Shown piece by piece: positions 48,020 through 61,690 of a stretch of 64,000 nucleotides of DNA (position 1 is the stretch's first letter; every line of letters begins with the position of its first letter). Source of the DNA: Thysanoteuthis rhombus (taxonomy: Eukaryota; Mollusca; Cephalopoda; Oegopsida; Thysanoteuthidae). The position numbers and the translations under genes are program-made. Under the pieces are notes generated by a model. That model was given only the letters and a program-made list of their open reading frames with translations. It was not told where the DNA came from and did no database searches. Location of the stretch: positions 45,267,179 to 45,331,178 of the forward strand of contig OY735207.1 of assembly GCA_963457665.1 (NCBI GenBank). The letters run 5' to 3'.

Positions 48020-48495
48020 GATATCATCATCATCATCATCAGTCTTTTAGCGTCCGTTGTTGGACATAGACCTTCCCCAGGATTTGCCACACTTCTCTAT
48101 CATGGGCGTCACGGAGCCAGTACTTCCTGAACCTGTCTAGCTCGTCTCTCCATATAACATTTTGCCGGCCTCGGTTGCGCATGTGGTCTCGGGGAATCCA
48201 CGCTGTGAGTCGCGATGTCCATCGATTGTCTGCCATTCTTGCAACATGGCCAGCCCACCGCCATTTGAGATTTTTTATGGATTGTATGATGTCTCTAACT
48301 CTTGTCTTTTCCCGGATGTACTGTGCTGTTTTGTGGTCTCTCCATGTGAGGCCCAGCATTATTCTTTCATGTGCACGTTGCATGGTTCTCAGCTTACGGG
48401 CCTGTCTCTTGGTTAAATTCCATGTTTCAGCTCCATAAGTGACTATTGGGAGGATGCATTAGTTATACACTCTTCTCTTTAGGATACATTCTCGA
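48020..48495 (-). pseudogene. RTE LINE 3' end, best preserved copy
   Basis: The minus strand is open for 114 codons (48039-48383): RIMLGLTWRDHKTAQYIREK, KNLKWRWAGHVARMADNRWT, RLTAWIPRDHMRNRGRQN, RFRKYWLRDAHDREVWQILG and RTLKD. Upstream of this the frame continues to about 48490 with one stop, giving KRRVYN and CILPIVTYGAETWNLTKRQ. The tail on this strand is (TGA)n at 48022-48042 and begins right after the Asp codon. It lacks the RT palm (5'-truncated). This is the C-terminal domain only, so it is not active. Confidence 0.93.
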
Positions 48496-50250
<1,755 letters not shown>

Positions 50251-50251
50251 T

Positions 50252-50461
50252 TGCAACCAATTGACATCGCGACTCACGACGTGGATCCCCCAAGATCCCA
50301 TGCGCCACCGAGGCCGGCAGAATATTAGATGGAGAGACACGGTGGACAAATTCAGAAAGTACTGGCTCCGCGACGCCCATGATAGAGAAGTGTGGCGAAT
50401 CCTGGGAAAAATCCATGTCCAACGACAGACATTAAAAGGATGATGATGATGATGATGATGA
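50252..50461 (+). pseudogene. RTE LINE 3' fragment with (ATG)n tail
   Basis: An open frame encodes MTSRLTTWIPQDPMRHRGRQ, IRWRDTVDKFRKYWLRDAHD and REVWRILGKIHVQRQTLKG, then the TGA tail (50441-50461). Strongly 5'-truncated. It ends directly in the SINE-like array. Confidence 0.92.
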
Positions 50462-50837
50462 AGCTAAGCTTAATTGGTATAAATAGCCACGAAGTGTTGC
50501 TTAGGATGCTATTCTCACAACCATTGCTACTAAAGTGAGATTGATCCTCCCTGAGAGCCCAACAATTGTGACCTTGTGTTGTGCTAAGCGAAGTATAGTT
50601 ACTATCAATTGCAATGAATTAGTGCTTAGGATGCTAGTCTTATAAACCATTACTACTGTAGTGAGATCGATCTTCACCATGAACCCAATGATTGTGGCAT
50701 ATTGCTATGCTGAGATAGGCTTAGCTAATATCGAAAGCCATGAACTAGAGGTTCGGAAACTAGTCTCACAGAGCGTCACAACAGTTGTGAGATCGATCAT
50801 CTTCGGGAGCCCGACCACTTTGAGCTTTTGTTTTCGT
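50461..50837 (+). repeat. Tandem array of 125-bp tRNA-like units (about three copies)
   Basis: TGCTTAGGATGCTA starts at 50498 and 50623, and a diverged equivalent at about 50748. Each unit then has an ACCATTACTACTGTAG-like phrase, a B-box-like GTGAGATCGATC, GAGCCCAACAATTGTG and GTGCTAAGCG. A partial unit precedes the first full one, right after the RTE tail. Single or paired relatives are at 15.1, 47.7, 57.9 and 58.6 kb. Confidence 0.85.
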
Positions 50838-51100
50838 GAGTTTTGTAAATACTGACTGCACCCTACTCCTTTTTTTTTTTTTTTAAATTTGGGACCCTAA
50901 GAATCAATGGAACCTGTTTTGGGGACAATAACTATCATCAACCTGATCATCATTATCATCACCTACAATATCTTTTTCATTCCATTTTGTTTGTCTTTTA
51001 CATATATGAGGGTCTGGACATCTAATTGTATCTTCGTTTCTAAATTATGAATTTATTTTCCTCAATGAAAATTGAAAAGCGGAGATAAACTCTAATTGCA
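50838..51100. other. Unrecognised DNA
   Basis: T tract at 50869-50885; ATC-rich phrases near 50935-50965 resemble an RTE tail but no RTE coding adjoins. Confidence 0.4.
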
Positions 51101-51302
51101 AGGTGTGCCGGGAAAGTATCTAGCCATTTTATATCAACAGATGAAATATCCTACCTAGGTTAATGTTAAGCCTTTCCTTACATACATCTACCCCACCAAG
51201 CCTTGAACTTCTAGAAACAGTCCGCAAAATCCTCTTTAGGGACTGCTGTCAACTGTCTCGTCACGTTCTCCTAAATCTCGTCCAGTCTGGAATTCCTCTA
51301 CC
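51101..51302 (-). pseudogene. mariner-type transposon 3' end with terminal repeat
   Basis: On the minus strand: RLDEI, ENVTRQLTAVPKEDFADCF and KAWWGRCM, the C-terminal end of a mariner transposase, then after about 60 bp the terminal sequence ATACTTTCCCGGCACACCT. The same terminus is at 28381. Confidence 0.85.
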
Positions 51303-52194
51303 CCAACGGTGAAAAAAACAGTAACTTATTCGTTGATTTTTTCTATTTTTTTTTGTTTTGATTAATCACCCCCTAACACTGCCTGTTGCTTAAAGACGGT
51401 GGTCACATGACAGTTTTTATTGAATGACTAACCAGACCTGCTTTTTTTCTTTGTTGTCTTGTTTTTTAATCATTAATTCATGGTTCAAACCCTACTCGTA
51501 GTATTTTCATCAAGGTAACCTAATTTTGCCTCCACCCCTGATCAATTTACGAGGTAAAAAGTAGCCTTCATGGGTGTCAGTAAGATAAATAATATCCCTT
51601 GGAATGCTAGTGTTGTTTACATTGAGTTTCCCTGAGTCGAGAACGTTTGTTTTTTAAAACGTATTCGTAATCCAAGTTTTTACATACAAGACCTCGAAAA
51701 CTCTATAGTTTGGGCTTCGGCTTGAGCTATTATCTAACTCTTCACGAAGACCTGGGAACGATAAAGATTTCTTGTGTCTAACAAACTAGAATTTGTTATA
51801 AAAAAATCTTGCTTTCTTGGCAATTCAATAACTACTGGTGAGAAATATATGGAATATTTTCCGGCCTGTAAGACACATTCAAAAATGCTCCAAAAATTAC
51901 ATTGCGTCCAACTACACTAGTATTATGGACAGGAAGTCGAATACCGGAAGCTAGGGTGTTGGAATGAGCTGAGGTAGGCAATTATCCAAGAATGCCCTTG
52001 GGGAAACGTTCGTCTTATAGCTGGCAGATACAGTAGTTCTGGAATACCGGAAGAATTGGCACTTATGTTTATGGGACATTTACTTTATTACAATGTCATC
52101 GATGGAACTCGTTTAGTTTAGGCACTTATGCAGCGAAATCTATTGTATATATTGCCTAATGTATGGGAAATATTTGATGACTTTGACAGTTACT
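51303..52194. other. Unrecognised DNA
   Basis: No gene identified. Confidence 0.4.
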
Positions 52195-52395
52195 ATTTAC
52201 TAAGTATACTTCTCGTTACTCAGTGATGATGACATACGAGATTAACTTGATAACCATTACGCTTATGTTGAGGCACCCATACGGAGCGTGGCTTATTTTT
52301 GGCACAAGATTGGGGAACCAGTGAGGATCGAACTCAATATTCAGAAGTAATGACCTGCAAAATTGGCTGGCTAATGATTATACTATGTGGAATCG
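52195..52395 (-). repeat. tRNA-like SINE units (minus strand)
   Basis: GAGGATCGAACTCAATATTC (52323-52342) is an inverted B-box with the GGAACCAGTGAGG context of the 125-bp family; a second weaker unit is near 52200-52250. Confidence 0.5.
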
Positions 52396-52698
52396 CTCTG
52401 GTGGCATAGATAGTTGCATATTTTATATCAGTCCCAGTGGATCAGTATGAGGGCAAATGTAAAAATTGAAATTCTGAGTGATGATTTTCGAGATAAGTTG
52501 ACAGGCTTTTATTACCACAAAGATCGGCACAATACAATCTTCATCCCTCATTTGGGCCTGTGCCAAACCTAAACTTTGTAAATATCTATACATAGATAAA
52601 ATCGAATCAAATTATCCCCTGATCTAGTAGATCGTCGGGAAAACATGCTAAGTTCCCCATAGGATTTCACGGATATGTGCATGAGTTAGTCCGTCATC
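52396..52698. other. Unrecognised DNA
   Basis: No motif beyond a phrase with TGTGCCAAACCTAAACTTTG that resembles the tail of the 125-bp unit. Confidence 0.4.
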
Positions 52699-52699
52699 T

Positions 52700-52806
52700 A
52701 ATAATGGAAGAAAAAAACATCTATTTTGCATAACAAATATTTATCAACATAATCTCCTTCCTGGTCAATGCACTTAACCCAATGTTTTTCCATTAATCGC
52801 ATTGAT
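52700..52806 (-). pseudogene. mariner transposase C-terminal fragment, second subfamily
   Basis: The minus strand encodes MRLMEKHWVKCIDQEGDYVD and KYLLCKID in one frame, matching the WxKCIxxxGDYVE end of mariner transposases. It differs from the 51.2 kb copy. No terminal repeat identified. Confidence 0.85.
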
Positions 52807-52904
52807 CGGATATAACACTGTGAAAATGTCAGATCAAAATTTAGCCAATAACTGTGTCAGGCTATGAACTTATAGACCCACTTGATACTTATCAAGGCAT
52901 CGTG

Positions 52905-53062
52905 AAGCAATTGTTAGTAAGCGAATCTCGCAAGCCATTACTAGTTTACAATGCTTGATTCTCGTCAGGTGCTCGATGATGACCGAACTCGCTACTCAAT
53001 AATAATGACATGCGAGATTTACTTGGTAACCATTTCACTACGACAAAGTGCTCATACGATGA
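52905..53062. repeat. Inverted pair of tRNA-like units
   Basis: Plus-strand unit at 52910-52975 (GCTTGATTCTCGTCAGG) and minus-strand unit at 52985-53060 (GACATGCGAGATTTACTTGG) face each other. Confidence 0.45.
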
Positions 53063-53200
53063 ATAGCTTACTCTTAGTACAGCGATCATAGCTTTGAAAA
53101 TATCTATCAATCTTTCTATCTGAGATTATTTTGATTAAATTTGGTGAAAGAAATATCATATTTCAAAATATGATTTTGAATAGTACACAGGTAGACGAAA

Positions 53201-53308
<108 letters not shown>

Positions 53309-53473
53309 CTCTCTACACCAGCCATTCTAAACGGAGGCCATGTGGCCCTCTTGGGTGCATGGCACATTTGAAGGGGGCATAGGCTGAAATAATAATAAAT
53401 CAACTTCACCTCTGTAATAACCCAACATTAGTCCAGTCTTCTGTATGGATATTTATCATCAGATAAAGACGAG

Positions 53474-53475
<2 letters not shown>

Positions 53476-53507
<32 letters not shown>

Positions 53508-53508
53508 C
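53476..53508 (+). repeat. (GA)n microsatellite
   Basis: Pure GA run. Confidence 0.97.
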
Positions 53509-56460
53509 CCTGTTTTTGTTTATAAAATGTTAATAAACAATCGGATCGACCATAATTCACTATCCGCCGGGTAGAATCCCCCCAAAAGCCTACATACAAA
53601 ATTTCATTGAAATGTATTAAGGAATAATGGTGTTATCCAATCGAAGAAAAGGAGACAATGATAACGGTGACGACAACAGACACCAGAGCGTTCTACAATC
53701 AAACATGGTGATGATGGTATATGAGGCTGAATCGTCAGAATTGAGGGAAGTACAGGATGTATGTGTGCGTGCGTGGTCAATTGAGATTAGAAATTCAATC
53801 TTGAAACCAAATGAAACTCGCCCGTTCCTCTCTATCCAGTGAAACGTACTTTTATTTCAATTTCCTTACGACAAAGAAACAGTTGCGACCAACATTATTT
53901 CAAACCTTTTCTCTTTGTTTTCTTAACTATGTTTCAGCTTCAAAAGTACCATCATTGGTTCAGATTATTATTCCCGATTTCCATTTATTATGAAGGATGA
54001 CAATAAGTACTAGAGATTAGCAACAGCTGATGAAAAGGGGGTCAGTGAGAGAGAGATAAAAGGCTCTCAATTTATACTGTAATTTCATACTGAAGCAGGG
54101 AGCTTAAATGTTAGATTTTCTTTTGGTGTACAAAAATCCGGGTCAGCATTTGTGTGACATTTTGCTTTCCTCCCAGAAAATTGTCCTAGGCGTATCCGCG
54201 CAAATTCGTCAAAACAAGCAGAGTAAGGGCAACGTAAGACATATGGGAGGGACAATGAGAAATCTTACAATTGATACAGCCACATGCACCCATCGAGTTA
54301 TTGAAAGTCAGCCAGTAAAAGGAAGAAATGAAGAAAGAAAAAAAAAAGAAAAGAAAAAGAACAAAGATAGAAGGGAAGAAAGAGAAAGGTAAGTTTCTCT
54401 GTCAGATGACGTGGGAGTCGTTGTTCTTGAAAGTTCATCTCTCTTTTGTTGATGTATAGCTCTTTAAAGTGGTTGATACAATGCAAAATCCCAGTTACTC
54501 TGTTCGTAAATTCTTCTTTAATAATTATAATCCTTGACTTCCTGAGATGAAGTATTGTCATTATTATTGTTTTTACTAGTCTTTATTTCATCTTATTTTT
54601 GTTATCCGAGCAGCAGTAGTAGATACGATAGTCCTAAGCTGTCCGAATTTCTTAAAGGAAGTATTGCCATTATTGTTAATTTCTGTTCCTTTTTATTGCA
54701 ACTCTCAGGTCACCATTTTACATGGGAACATCGACTCGAGAGTCGTGGGAAAACGATGAAAATTAACTTAGATAAGATGAACAGACAACAAGTCTGCAAT
54801 TGATATTGACAACGCTCATTTACCAGGGGCTAGTCTGATTGGGTTATCATGGTCCAACAAGATTAGTTCATTAAATTGGTAGTTCCATTGACAGACGATT
54901 CTGTTGGAGAATGAGAAAACTCGAAGAAGCCGACACACATCGACTTGTTGGCCAATGTATGTGTACGTAGATTTCAACTTGGTATGGCTTTCACTGTACA
55001 ATAGAGACATTGCATGGAATTCTTGTCTGACGGTGGGGTTACAAATATCTGCAACCTACGTTAGAAGTGTTACTGAAAAAAAGGTTCCGTTTGATTCCAT
55101 TACTTTGATTCAAGAAAAAAACAACAAAAAACAATATGGTTGCATGATCGAAATCAGAGGCGAAAAATATTGCTATATAGTTAGTCCAAATTTCCATCTT
55201 GCGCAATAGATAATGAACATAGACGCACCTTTCGAAACGGAATTCCCCACTTATGTCCACTCACATTTGCTTGTTTATTTTAGTGGTTCCGCACCAATTT
55301 TCGGGTTCCCCGCCCCTAGCTACCAAGTTGCATCCCTTGTGCCTTTGGTTCCCCAGCCACATAACATCCCTAGCGCCCACCTCCTACATACAACGAGCAA
55401 CGATTAATCTAACACTCAAAGAAAGCATGAGTTTCACAGATAAAACTTGACCAAACTAAACAATCTATTTAGCAGTACTAGCTGAAAACCCACCCGAGCT
55501 GAAAATCAACCCTATATGAGAACTCGATCTCCCCTACCCCCACAGCTGTTAGCTGGATACTATTTTTACATGGCCACTTCCTGGGGACAAACACATTGTC
55601 TATTTTTGACTGACAGCTGTTTACAGGTTGACAGCTGGTTTCAAGCTCGATAGTTTGGGGGCACAAAATAACGCCAGAGACACTAAAAACATGGCGAAAC
55701 AAAAAATGTTTTCTAAAATCAATCTAAAATATGAGCTGGATATAGATTGAGAAGTGCTGGAATCGTTTATAGTTTTATTTATTACCTCCAGTGTGTAGAC
55801 CTCGAGTTATAAGAGTACATTCATACGTACATTACAATCTTATTTATAGATAAAAGAGTAAATTTATTTCTCAACTGGTTCTACATTGTCTTCGCAGTTT
55901 TAATGTGAGTGCAGGGATATAAGCTTCTCAACACCAGACAGACACTAGGCATCAAAAAGAAGTCTAAGATATTTCCACAAATTTCTTTACAAAGTAACAT
56001 TTTTATAAATGACCGTATCACCACCATACAAACATTCGGACTTCTAACTCCGATTTCGGACCACAAAATGAAATTAAACCATGCTCTCGCATTATAAGTT
56101 ATACTTGTTACTTAAGCGTTAGTGACTTGTTGATAAGATTTTGTTAAATGGATTTTGTGAAAAAAAAATCCCAAAACAAAACAAGAAAAAACGTTCACTT
56201 GGTTCTAGAGCCACCCTGCCGCCCCTCCCACCTATTTTTCCTCACCACCCTCTTGGATCTTTCAACCACTTCCAGGTGGGCAGTGACGCCCGCTTTGGTG
56301 AGGGCTACTTTAGTTGGATCGAAACTCTGTCATCGAGCATAACCTTATCTTGTTTGTCTTTGTTTTGTCTTCTTCTGCTACACCTCATCTTATATTGACT
56401 TTCTCCCATTCTTCTATCAACGATTTCCGTCTGTGACTTCCTTCTTAACCACTATTCAAC
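53509..56460. other. Long stretch without recognised genes
   Basis: Many short open frames on both strands (for example 54108-54392, 54904-55209 and 55213-55407), none with a recognised domain. A purine-rich AAAG tract at 54325-54390 makes the Lys/Glu-rich frame. No transposon or RNA recognised. Confidence 0.4.
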
Positions 56461-56464
56461 CACT

Positions 56465-56730
56465 AATTGACGGGCAGCTCTCTTACCGACTGAGCCACAC
56501 GGACACGTTTTGCATCTCCTCGAAAATTTATGCAATAAATACGCAAGGGCTCATTTCATTTTAATTAATTGATACATTTATGAAAATCAACATTTCCCAA
56601 CCACGATATGTGATCGGTTGGCGGCTCTCTTATTAACTGAGCCAAACTGACAAATCTTGCATTTTTAAGTGAATTTGTGTTACAAATACGCAAGGGGATT
56701 ATTTCATTCTCGTAGATAAATGCAATTATA
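56465..56730 (-). repeat. Duplicated tRNA-derived SINE units (minus strand)
   Basis: TTACCGACTGAGCCACACGG (56483) and ATTAACTGAGCCAAACTGAC (56633) are inverted A-boxes about 153 bp apart. Both are followed by TTGCAT, AATACGCAAGGG and TTTCATT phrases, so the whole unit is duplicated. The A-box (GTGTGGCTCAGTCGGTAAGA on the minus strand) is very tRNA-like; the B-box is decayed. Confidence 0.75.
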
Positions 56731-56850
56731 CAAAAAAAATACATACATAATTTTTCAAGTATTGTATATGCATAAAACGAAAAAGGTGCAGAAATCATTT
56801 TTGTCAGAATAGAAGTAGAAGTGGAGTTTGACCCTGCAGCAGCCAGGCTC

Positions 56851-56952
56851 ATCTCCCTTTCTTTCTCTCTCTCACTCTCTCTTGCTTTCCTTCTTTCTCT
56901 CTTTCTTCCCTTCTTTCTCTCTTTCTTTCCTTCTTTCTCTCTTTCTTTCCAT
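56851..56952 (+). repeat. (CTTT)n pyrimidine repeat
   Basis: Repeats of CTTTCTTTCCTTCTTTCT-like units. Confidence 0.95.
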
Positions 56953-57234
56953 AACTACTTGTAGTTTTACACACCCACGTCCAGATAACACTAAAGTATT
57001 ATACACACACTTGCCGTGCAATTTTATCTTGTTACTTACGTCATTAATTCTTTTCGAATAGTGATATTGCTGTCGTGGCTGACGAAGAACACTGCCGCCG
57101 TTTTGCTGCTGACCCCCGGGAAGAAAAAATAGGGGGAATGTAGTTCACCTGTGTACTAACCTATTCTTTACTCCGTCTGCCACCGGGACGTATAAGTGAG
57201 CAGACAATGGCCAGTTGGATACATCGCTAGAAGA
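56953..57234. other. Unrecognised DNA
   Basis: Nothing identified. Confidence 0.4.
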
Positions 57235-57312
57235 GTTGGATTCACGCGTTTTGGAAGTCGTGACCGGAATTCGAACCCGGTTCAGCGATTCGATTAATTG
57301 AGTTATTATTAC
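57235..57312 (-). repeat. tRNA-derived SINE fragment (minus strand)
   Basis: The reverse complement has CCGGGTTCGAATTCCGG, a near-perfect B-box stem-loop; A-box side decayed. Confidence 0.6.
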
Positions 57313-57834
57313 ACCTACTCGTATTTAAACTTCAATTCATATATCTAGGGAAGTGCCTGTTCTAAATGGGCATGTTGAAAAGAGACTGGATTGGTCAGTG
57401 AAGCAGCCTGGATGTAAAATAACTTTCTGTCTTATGAAAGTACGGCTTTGATGCATTTCGGTTTCTTGTCCTCGGTCTTGCCAATTTAGATATTTCATAA
57501 ATTTGGATAATTCTTAAGAGTGAACATGAAGAGATATTATTATAGAAACGGAGAAGGAAGATCTATTATCATTAATATCTTAGTAATTCTTATTAGATTC
57601 CTCGAGAATCACTGATCCAAAATCTCCGAACTCGACACTTCACTGGCTTGTGTGATGGCTGATATGTCTGGCAAATGTCAGTTTCGTACAATGGCCAGTT
57701 GTCGAGCAAATGCGGTGCATTCCACAGACATTTCTCAACAGCTTTTTTCTTCAATTATAGTTAGGTGTATTATATATATAGAACGAGGGCGCCCAGAAAA
57801 TTTGCTATAGTTTGCAACTTTATCTCGAAGAATA
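57313..57834. other. Unrecognised DNA
   Basis: Nothing identified. Confidence 0.4.
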
Positions 57835-58068
57835 TTTCCCAATGTAATGAGTTCAATCCGCATTGGATTTCCCACTGATACGGCCTTCTGCCAGACTAGA
57901 CTGCGCTTAGTGAAGAATTCAAAATAAACATTCTTAGTGTATTTATCATAACGTGATGGTTATAAAGCTCTTCTCAAAGTCAAAGGCCAGTTCGTAATGA
58001 GTTCGATTTTCCTCAAGAGCCCCACTACAGTGGCCCTGGGCCAAATCAAGGAAACTTAATAAATAACT
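57835..58068 (+). repeat. Two diverged tRNA-like units in tandem
   Basis: AATGAGTTCAATCC near 57846 and AATGAGTTCGATTTTCC near 57996 are B-box-like, each followed by CCCACTG or CCCACTAC and a GGCC-TCTG or GGCCCTGGGCC segment. Confidence 0.6.
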
Positions 58069-58087
58069 ACAACATATGGGACTAGTT

Positions 58088-58088
<1 letters not shown>

Positions 58089-58141
<53 letters not shown>
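58089..58141. repeat. (TA)n microsatellite
   Basis: Pure TA run. Confidence 0.97.
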
Positions 58142-58143
<2 letters not shown>

Positions 58144-58489
58144 AGCCACATCAATCTTCTAATTCCGGATCTGGTAATCATATTTACTAAAATCCCATAG
58201 GTTTTCTCAAATTTATAAGTGTGACTGTAACTTACATTTTCTAAAAGAGATTGTTTATAAAAAACGTATACCCTGCATCACAAGTGGTGTACCACCCGTA
58301 TACTTTTACGAGAATGTTCGTACGAAGAAGATATCATATTAGGCATTATTTTCTTTTATTTGACCAACTTTAATACAATTCTCTGAAACGCCCTGCAAGG
58401 GACGAACTTGTTCCCCAAAAAGTCTTCATGCTGACATCTATGTTAACACGAGGTGTTCATAAGACAATTCTAGTTTGGCACAGGATGAC
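58142..58489. other. Unrecognised DNA
   Basis: Nothing identified. Confidence 0.4.
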
Positions 58490-58800
58490 CTTATATAGCT
58501 CCAAGCAATGATTGCACAATATAAGTGTGCTAACCATTGTAGGTACTTTCTAAGATTAAATGAGCCTGACACAGGGCCACGATAATGGAGCATTCAGTGA
58601 AAATCGGTTTCACTATACTAGCAAATGCATAAGGGACAAGCTTTTTAATCATTGATCTACGGCAGGCACAATAATGAGTAAGTTCTGCCTAGTCTGATAC
58701 AGGACTCCAATTTGGAGTACTCAGTGGGGGGTGACACTCACAATAGTTGCAAGGTCTGTGAGACTAACTTGCTGACTATTAATAGGCTCCCCACGCTAAC
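58490..58800 (-). repeat. Two or three minus-strand tRNA-like units
   Basis: Units near 58560-58640 and 58690-58790 read, on the minus strand, as the 125-bp family: an A-box near GTTAGTCTCACAGACC, then the B-box and trailing phrases. Divergence is high. Confidence 0.5.
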
Positions 58801-60638
58801 CACTGTATTTATTTTGAATACTGATACAAAATATGACACATAGTATTTTGGGAGGTGAATAGTTGTCATGAAACAGACGTGTCTCTTGGGTCTTTGTTGC
58901 TGATACCCCTCCCACAAAATGGGAAGTTACTGCCTGAGGAACAGATATACGGAGACTCGGTCCAGATGTTTTTTTAGGTGTGGGTGGGCAGGAGAGGGAA
59001 TTCCTCTGTGCCATGAACTTTGACATAAAACTCCTTTTCTTGCACGTTGGGCTAAGATCGAGATCACTGTTAATGTCTTGCGAAACCTGCACTCATAACG
59101 ATGTGTGAATTATTAAGTTTTTGTTTCATCTTATTTTTGTCGATTTTTATTCTTAGTCGTAGTGGACATAGTAGTCTCAAGTTGTCCGAATCCCTCGAAT
59201 GAAGCATTGCCGTTATTATCATAAGATTGAAGAAACATTAGTAAAAATAATTATGATAAAAATGTAGATGCACTTTTCAATATATAGTTGTTTAAAGTCA
59301 AAGATTTTTTTCCCTCTCAAATCGATGACGATTGTTCACTATTCATGACCAAAATTGCTTATCAATGGTGTTAACACTGTGTGGAGTTTCCTTTAAATGG
59401 TATGGAAAGTCTCAACCTCGCCTCCAATCTCCAATTCCTCGTTGATGCGTCAATTATTACAAGCACGACCCTATCCCACATGTTCCGCAACTTCTCCTGT
59501 TCTCGCACGATGTCCTGGTACTTTTCTTTTACTTTTAAGATTTCTTTGATATTCATCTTTCGGTCAGCCTTAGAATGGCTAGATCCACCGCTTGCCCGAT
59601 CGTCTTTTCTTTGTTAACAACCGAATCTGGTATTTTTGCTTGGATGCAGTGGTGTGCCCAAACCCCAAATTTTATTTTTTTCCTTTTTTTCCTTGGGCGG
59701 ATACTATTTAATTACTTAGTTAATTACTCAGGTCGTATGCGTAATTCCTACTGTATCACTGTTTTACTCTGTCGTGTCTTTTTTTTTTTTTAATTTACTT
59801 TCGGCTATTTTGCTGGATTTACTTATGATGTGGTTTACAGTTCGGTCTGATATTGCTGCTAATGCTGTTGCTGTTGTTAATGATCCGTGGCTTCATCGAG
59901 TCGGATGTTTTCTTGCTATCAAAATAAGCATGTGACTAATTGTTAAAAACACCAAAAGCCTCAAAGAAAATTTGTACGTATGTAGATATGTATATAAAAA
60001 TAGGTGTGCGTGTGTGTGTGTGTGTCTGTGTGTGACTTTGTAACGTGATTTAACGCCTTGCATCTATTTTTAACTGTGATGACTCAGGAATTAAACGTTT
60101 GATGCTGTACAACGGAGCTCCAAATTGTTGGTCTGCCTAAGAGACTTTCCACTGTTTATCGGAACAAAAATAATTATAACATGCCCCGTTTTCAGTTCCC
60201 AGACTATCTTGTAAAAAATCAAATCTGTTGACTGAAGTTCTGAGGGCGAAAGTTATCTTTGTTCCACGAATTATTCGGGACGGCAACCTAATCTTTGTTG
60301 TTTTTCTTTTTGTCAAATAGTCTCGACCGATGTACTCTTCTGTCTTCTTCATGTGTACATTGTATCCCCATTTTGATTATTCATCATAGAAACGCACGGA
60401 TCCATGAACTGTGTTTTATAACACCGTTTTAATAGGATCAATTAATGGATCCGCTTGTTTGCATTAAAGCTATGCCATGAAGCACAATTATTAAAGCCGT
60501 GCTTTTCCATTAACAAGATGGGAAAAGGACTAAGCTACATTCAAAGAAGACCAGATCTAACTTATTCGTGAGGAAGGTCGAAGAGCTTATTTGCTGAACC
60601 GTAGTGATAACAACAACAAAGATAAGGATACTACCTGA
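58801..60638. other. Unrecognised DNA
   Basis: TG run at 60006-60036. Open frames at 58796-59092 and 59371-59617 have no recognised domain. Confidence 0.4.
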
Positions 60639-60722
60639 ATAATAATAATGATGATGATGATGATAATAATAATAACAACAATGATAACATAATAATAATA
60701 ATGATGATAATGATAATTGTAC
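60639..60722 (+). repeat. Interrupted (AAT/ATG)n trinucleotide repeat
   Basis: AATAAT, GATGAT and AATAAC blocks alternate. Not attached to RTE coding. Confidence 0.9.
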
Positions 60723-61355
60723 TAGTCGAGTTGTACTTGTAGAAATAGTAATAATATTAATACTTCACTTAGAAATTCAAACAGATCAATCAATTCTGGC
60801 CAAAAGACCAGATATAGTGATCTTGAAGAAGAAAAAGAAGAAGAAGAAGAGAAAAATTGTCAGAGAATGGGTGTCGCTGTTCTAGCAGACCATTGAATAA
60901 AGTTGGAAGAAAGTGAAAAAATAGGAAAATATCTGGATCTTGCGAGAGAAGTGATAAGATTGTTGGACACGCCTGATACAGTCCCAATCGGCCTTGCGCG
61001 GAGAATGGGATTTCTGGAAATCTGTAGACGAATCGAAACTAACGAGACAGACCCGCTCCCTATGTGTGTGTTGTGTGATCAAAATTCTTCCGAAGTAACT
61101 TTTTTATTTTCTGATTTCACGTAGTATACTCCAGCGGTCGAAGAATTTAGCGACTCCGTACGTTGTGATAGAAATCAGCTGTCGTAGAATGGAGAGAAGC
61201 TCGTAATGAAACAAAAAAACGTTATTATTTTGTTTGATGCTAACGTAAGTTATGAAAAATTAGCAATTGAAATGAATGCCGTCACAATACTAGCATTTGG
61301 AAAAAAATAAGACTGGATTTGACATTCAAAAGTGTGGGGGGGTAAAGGACTAAAT
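60723..61355. other. Unrecognised DNA with short (GAA)n
   Basis: GAA-rich run at 60823-60852. A 73-codon frame at 60903-61124 is not recognised. Confidence 0.4.
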
Positions 61356-61357
61356 TC

Positions 61358-61690
61358 GTGGCGCTGACCTCTGTTGACTTTTAAAGGTCAACTAAGGGTC
61401 AGGTCGTTTTAGGCATTTTTAAAACCAACGGAAACGGCTGCAAAATTGTGTACACCGGTAAATTGACTCCGAAATGATCAAGAAGCACTGACCTCTGTTG
61501 ACATCTAGGTGTCAACCCAAGGTCAGGCCAATTTTGGCATTTCCAAAATAGATCAATTATGTCATTTTCGACTCACGTTTGCGATCCCTACTCTCAAAAG
61601 CTCTGTGTTAGGATTTACAACATGACCTTCAAGTATTGATCACTTTTTACCCTGGGCAACGCCGGGTAACCCATCCACTATATATGTATA
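61358..61690 (-). repeat. Hairpin-family element body with internal tandem duplication
   Basis: CTGACCTCTGTTGAC occurs at 61366 and 61490, each followed by a GTCAAC and AGGTCAGG segment and a GGCATTT phrase, so the body is an about 125-bp tandem duplication. It ends at TACCCTGGGCAACGCCGGGT (61659-61678), a GC hairpin next to a short TA/CA tract, the inverted form of the 36318 terminus. Confidence 0.75.

Noticed and set aside
50935-50965. RTE tail (ATCATC)
   Set aside because: Trinucleotide phrases only; no RTE coding sequence on either side.
54108-54392. Lys/Glu-rich protein
   Set aside because: The charged end comes from an AAAG-rich tract and the rest has no recognised feature.
56465-56520. 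tRNA gene on the minus strand
   Set aside because: A-box is very good but the B-box is decayed and the unit is duplicated with SINE-like trailing sequence.
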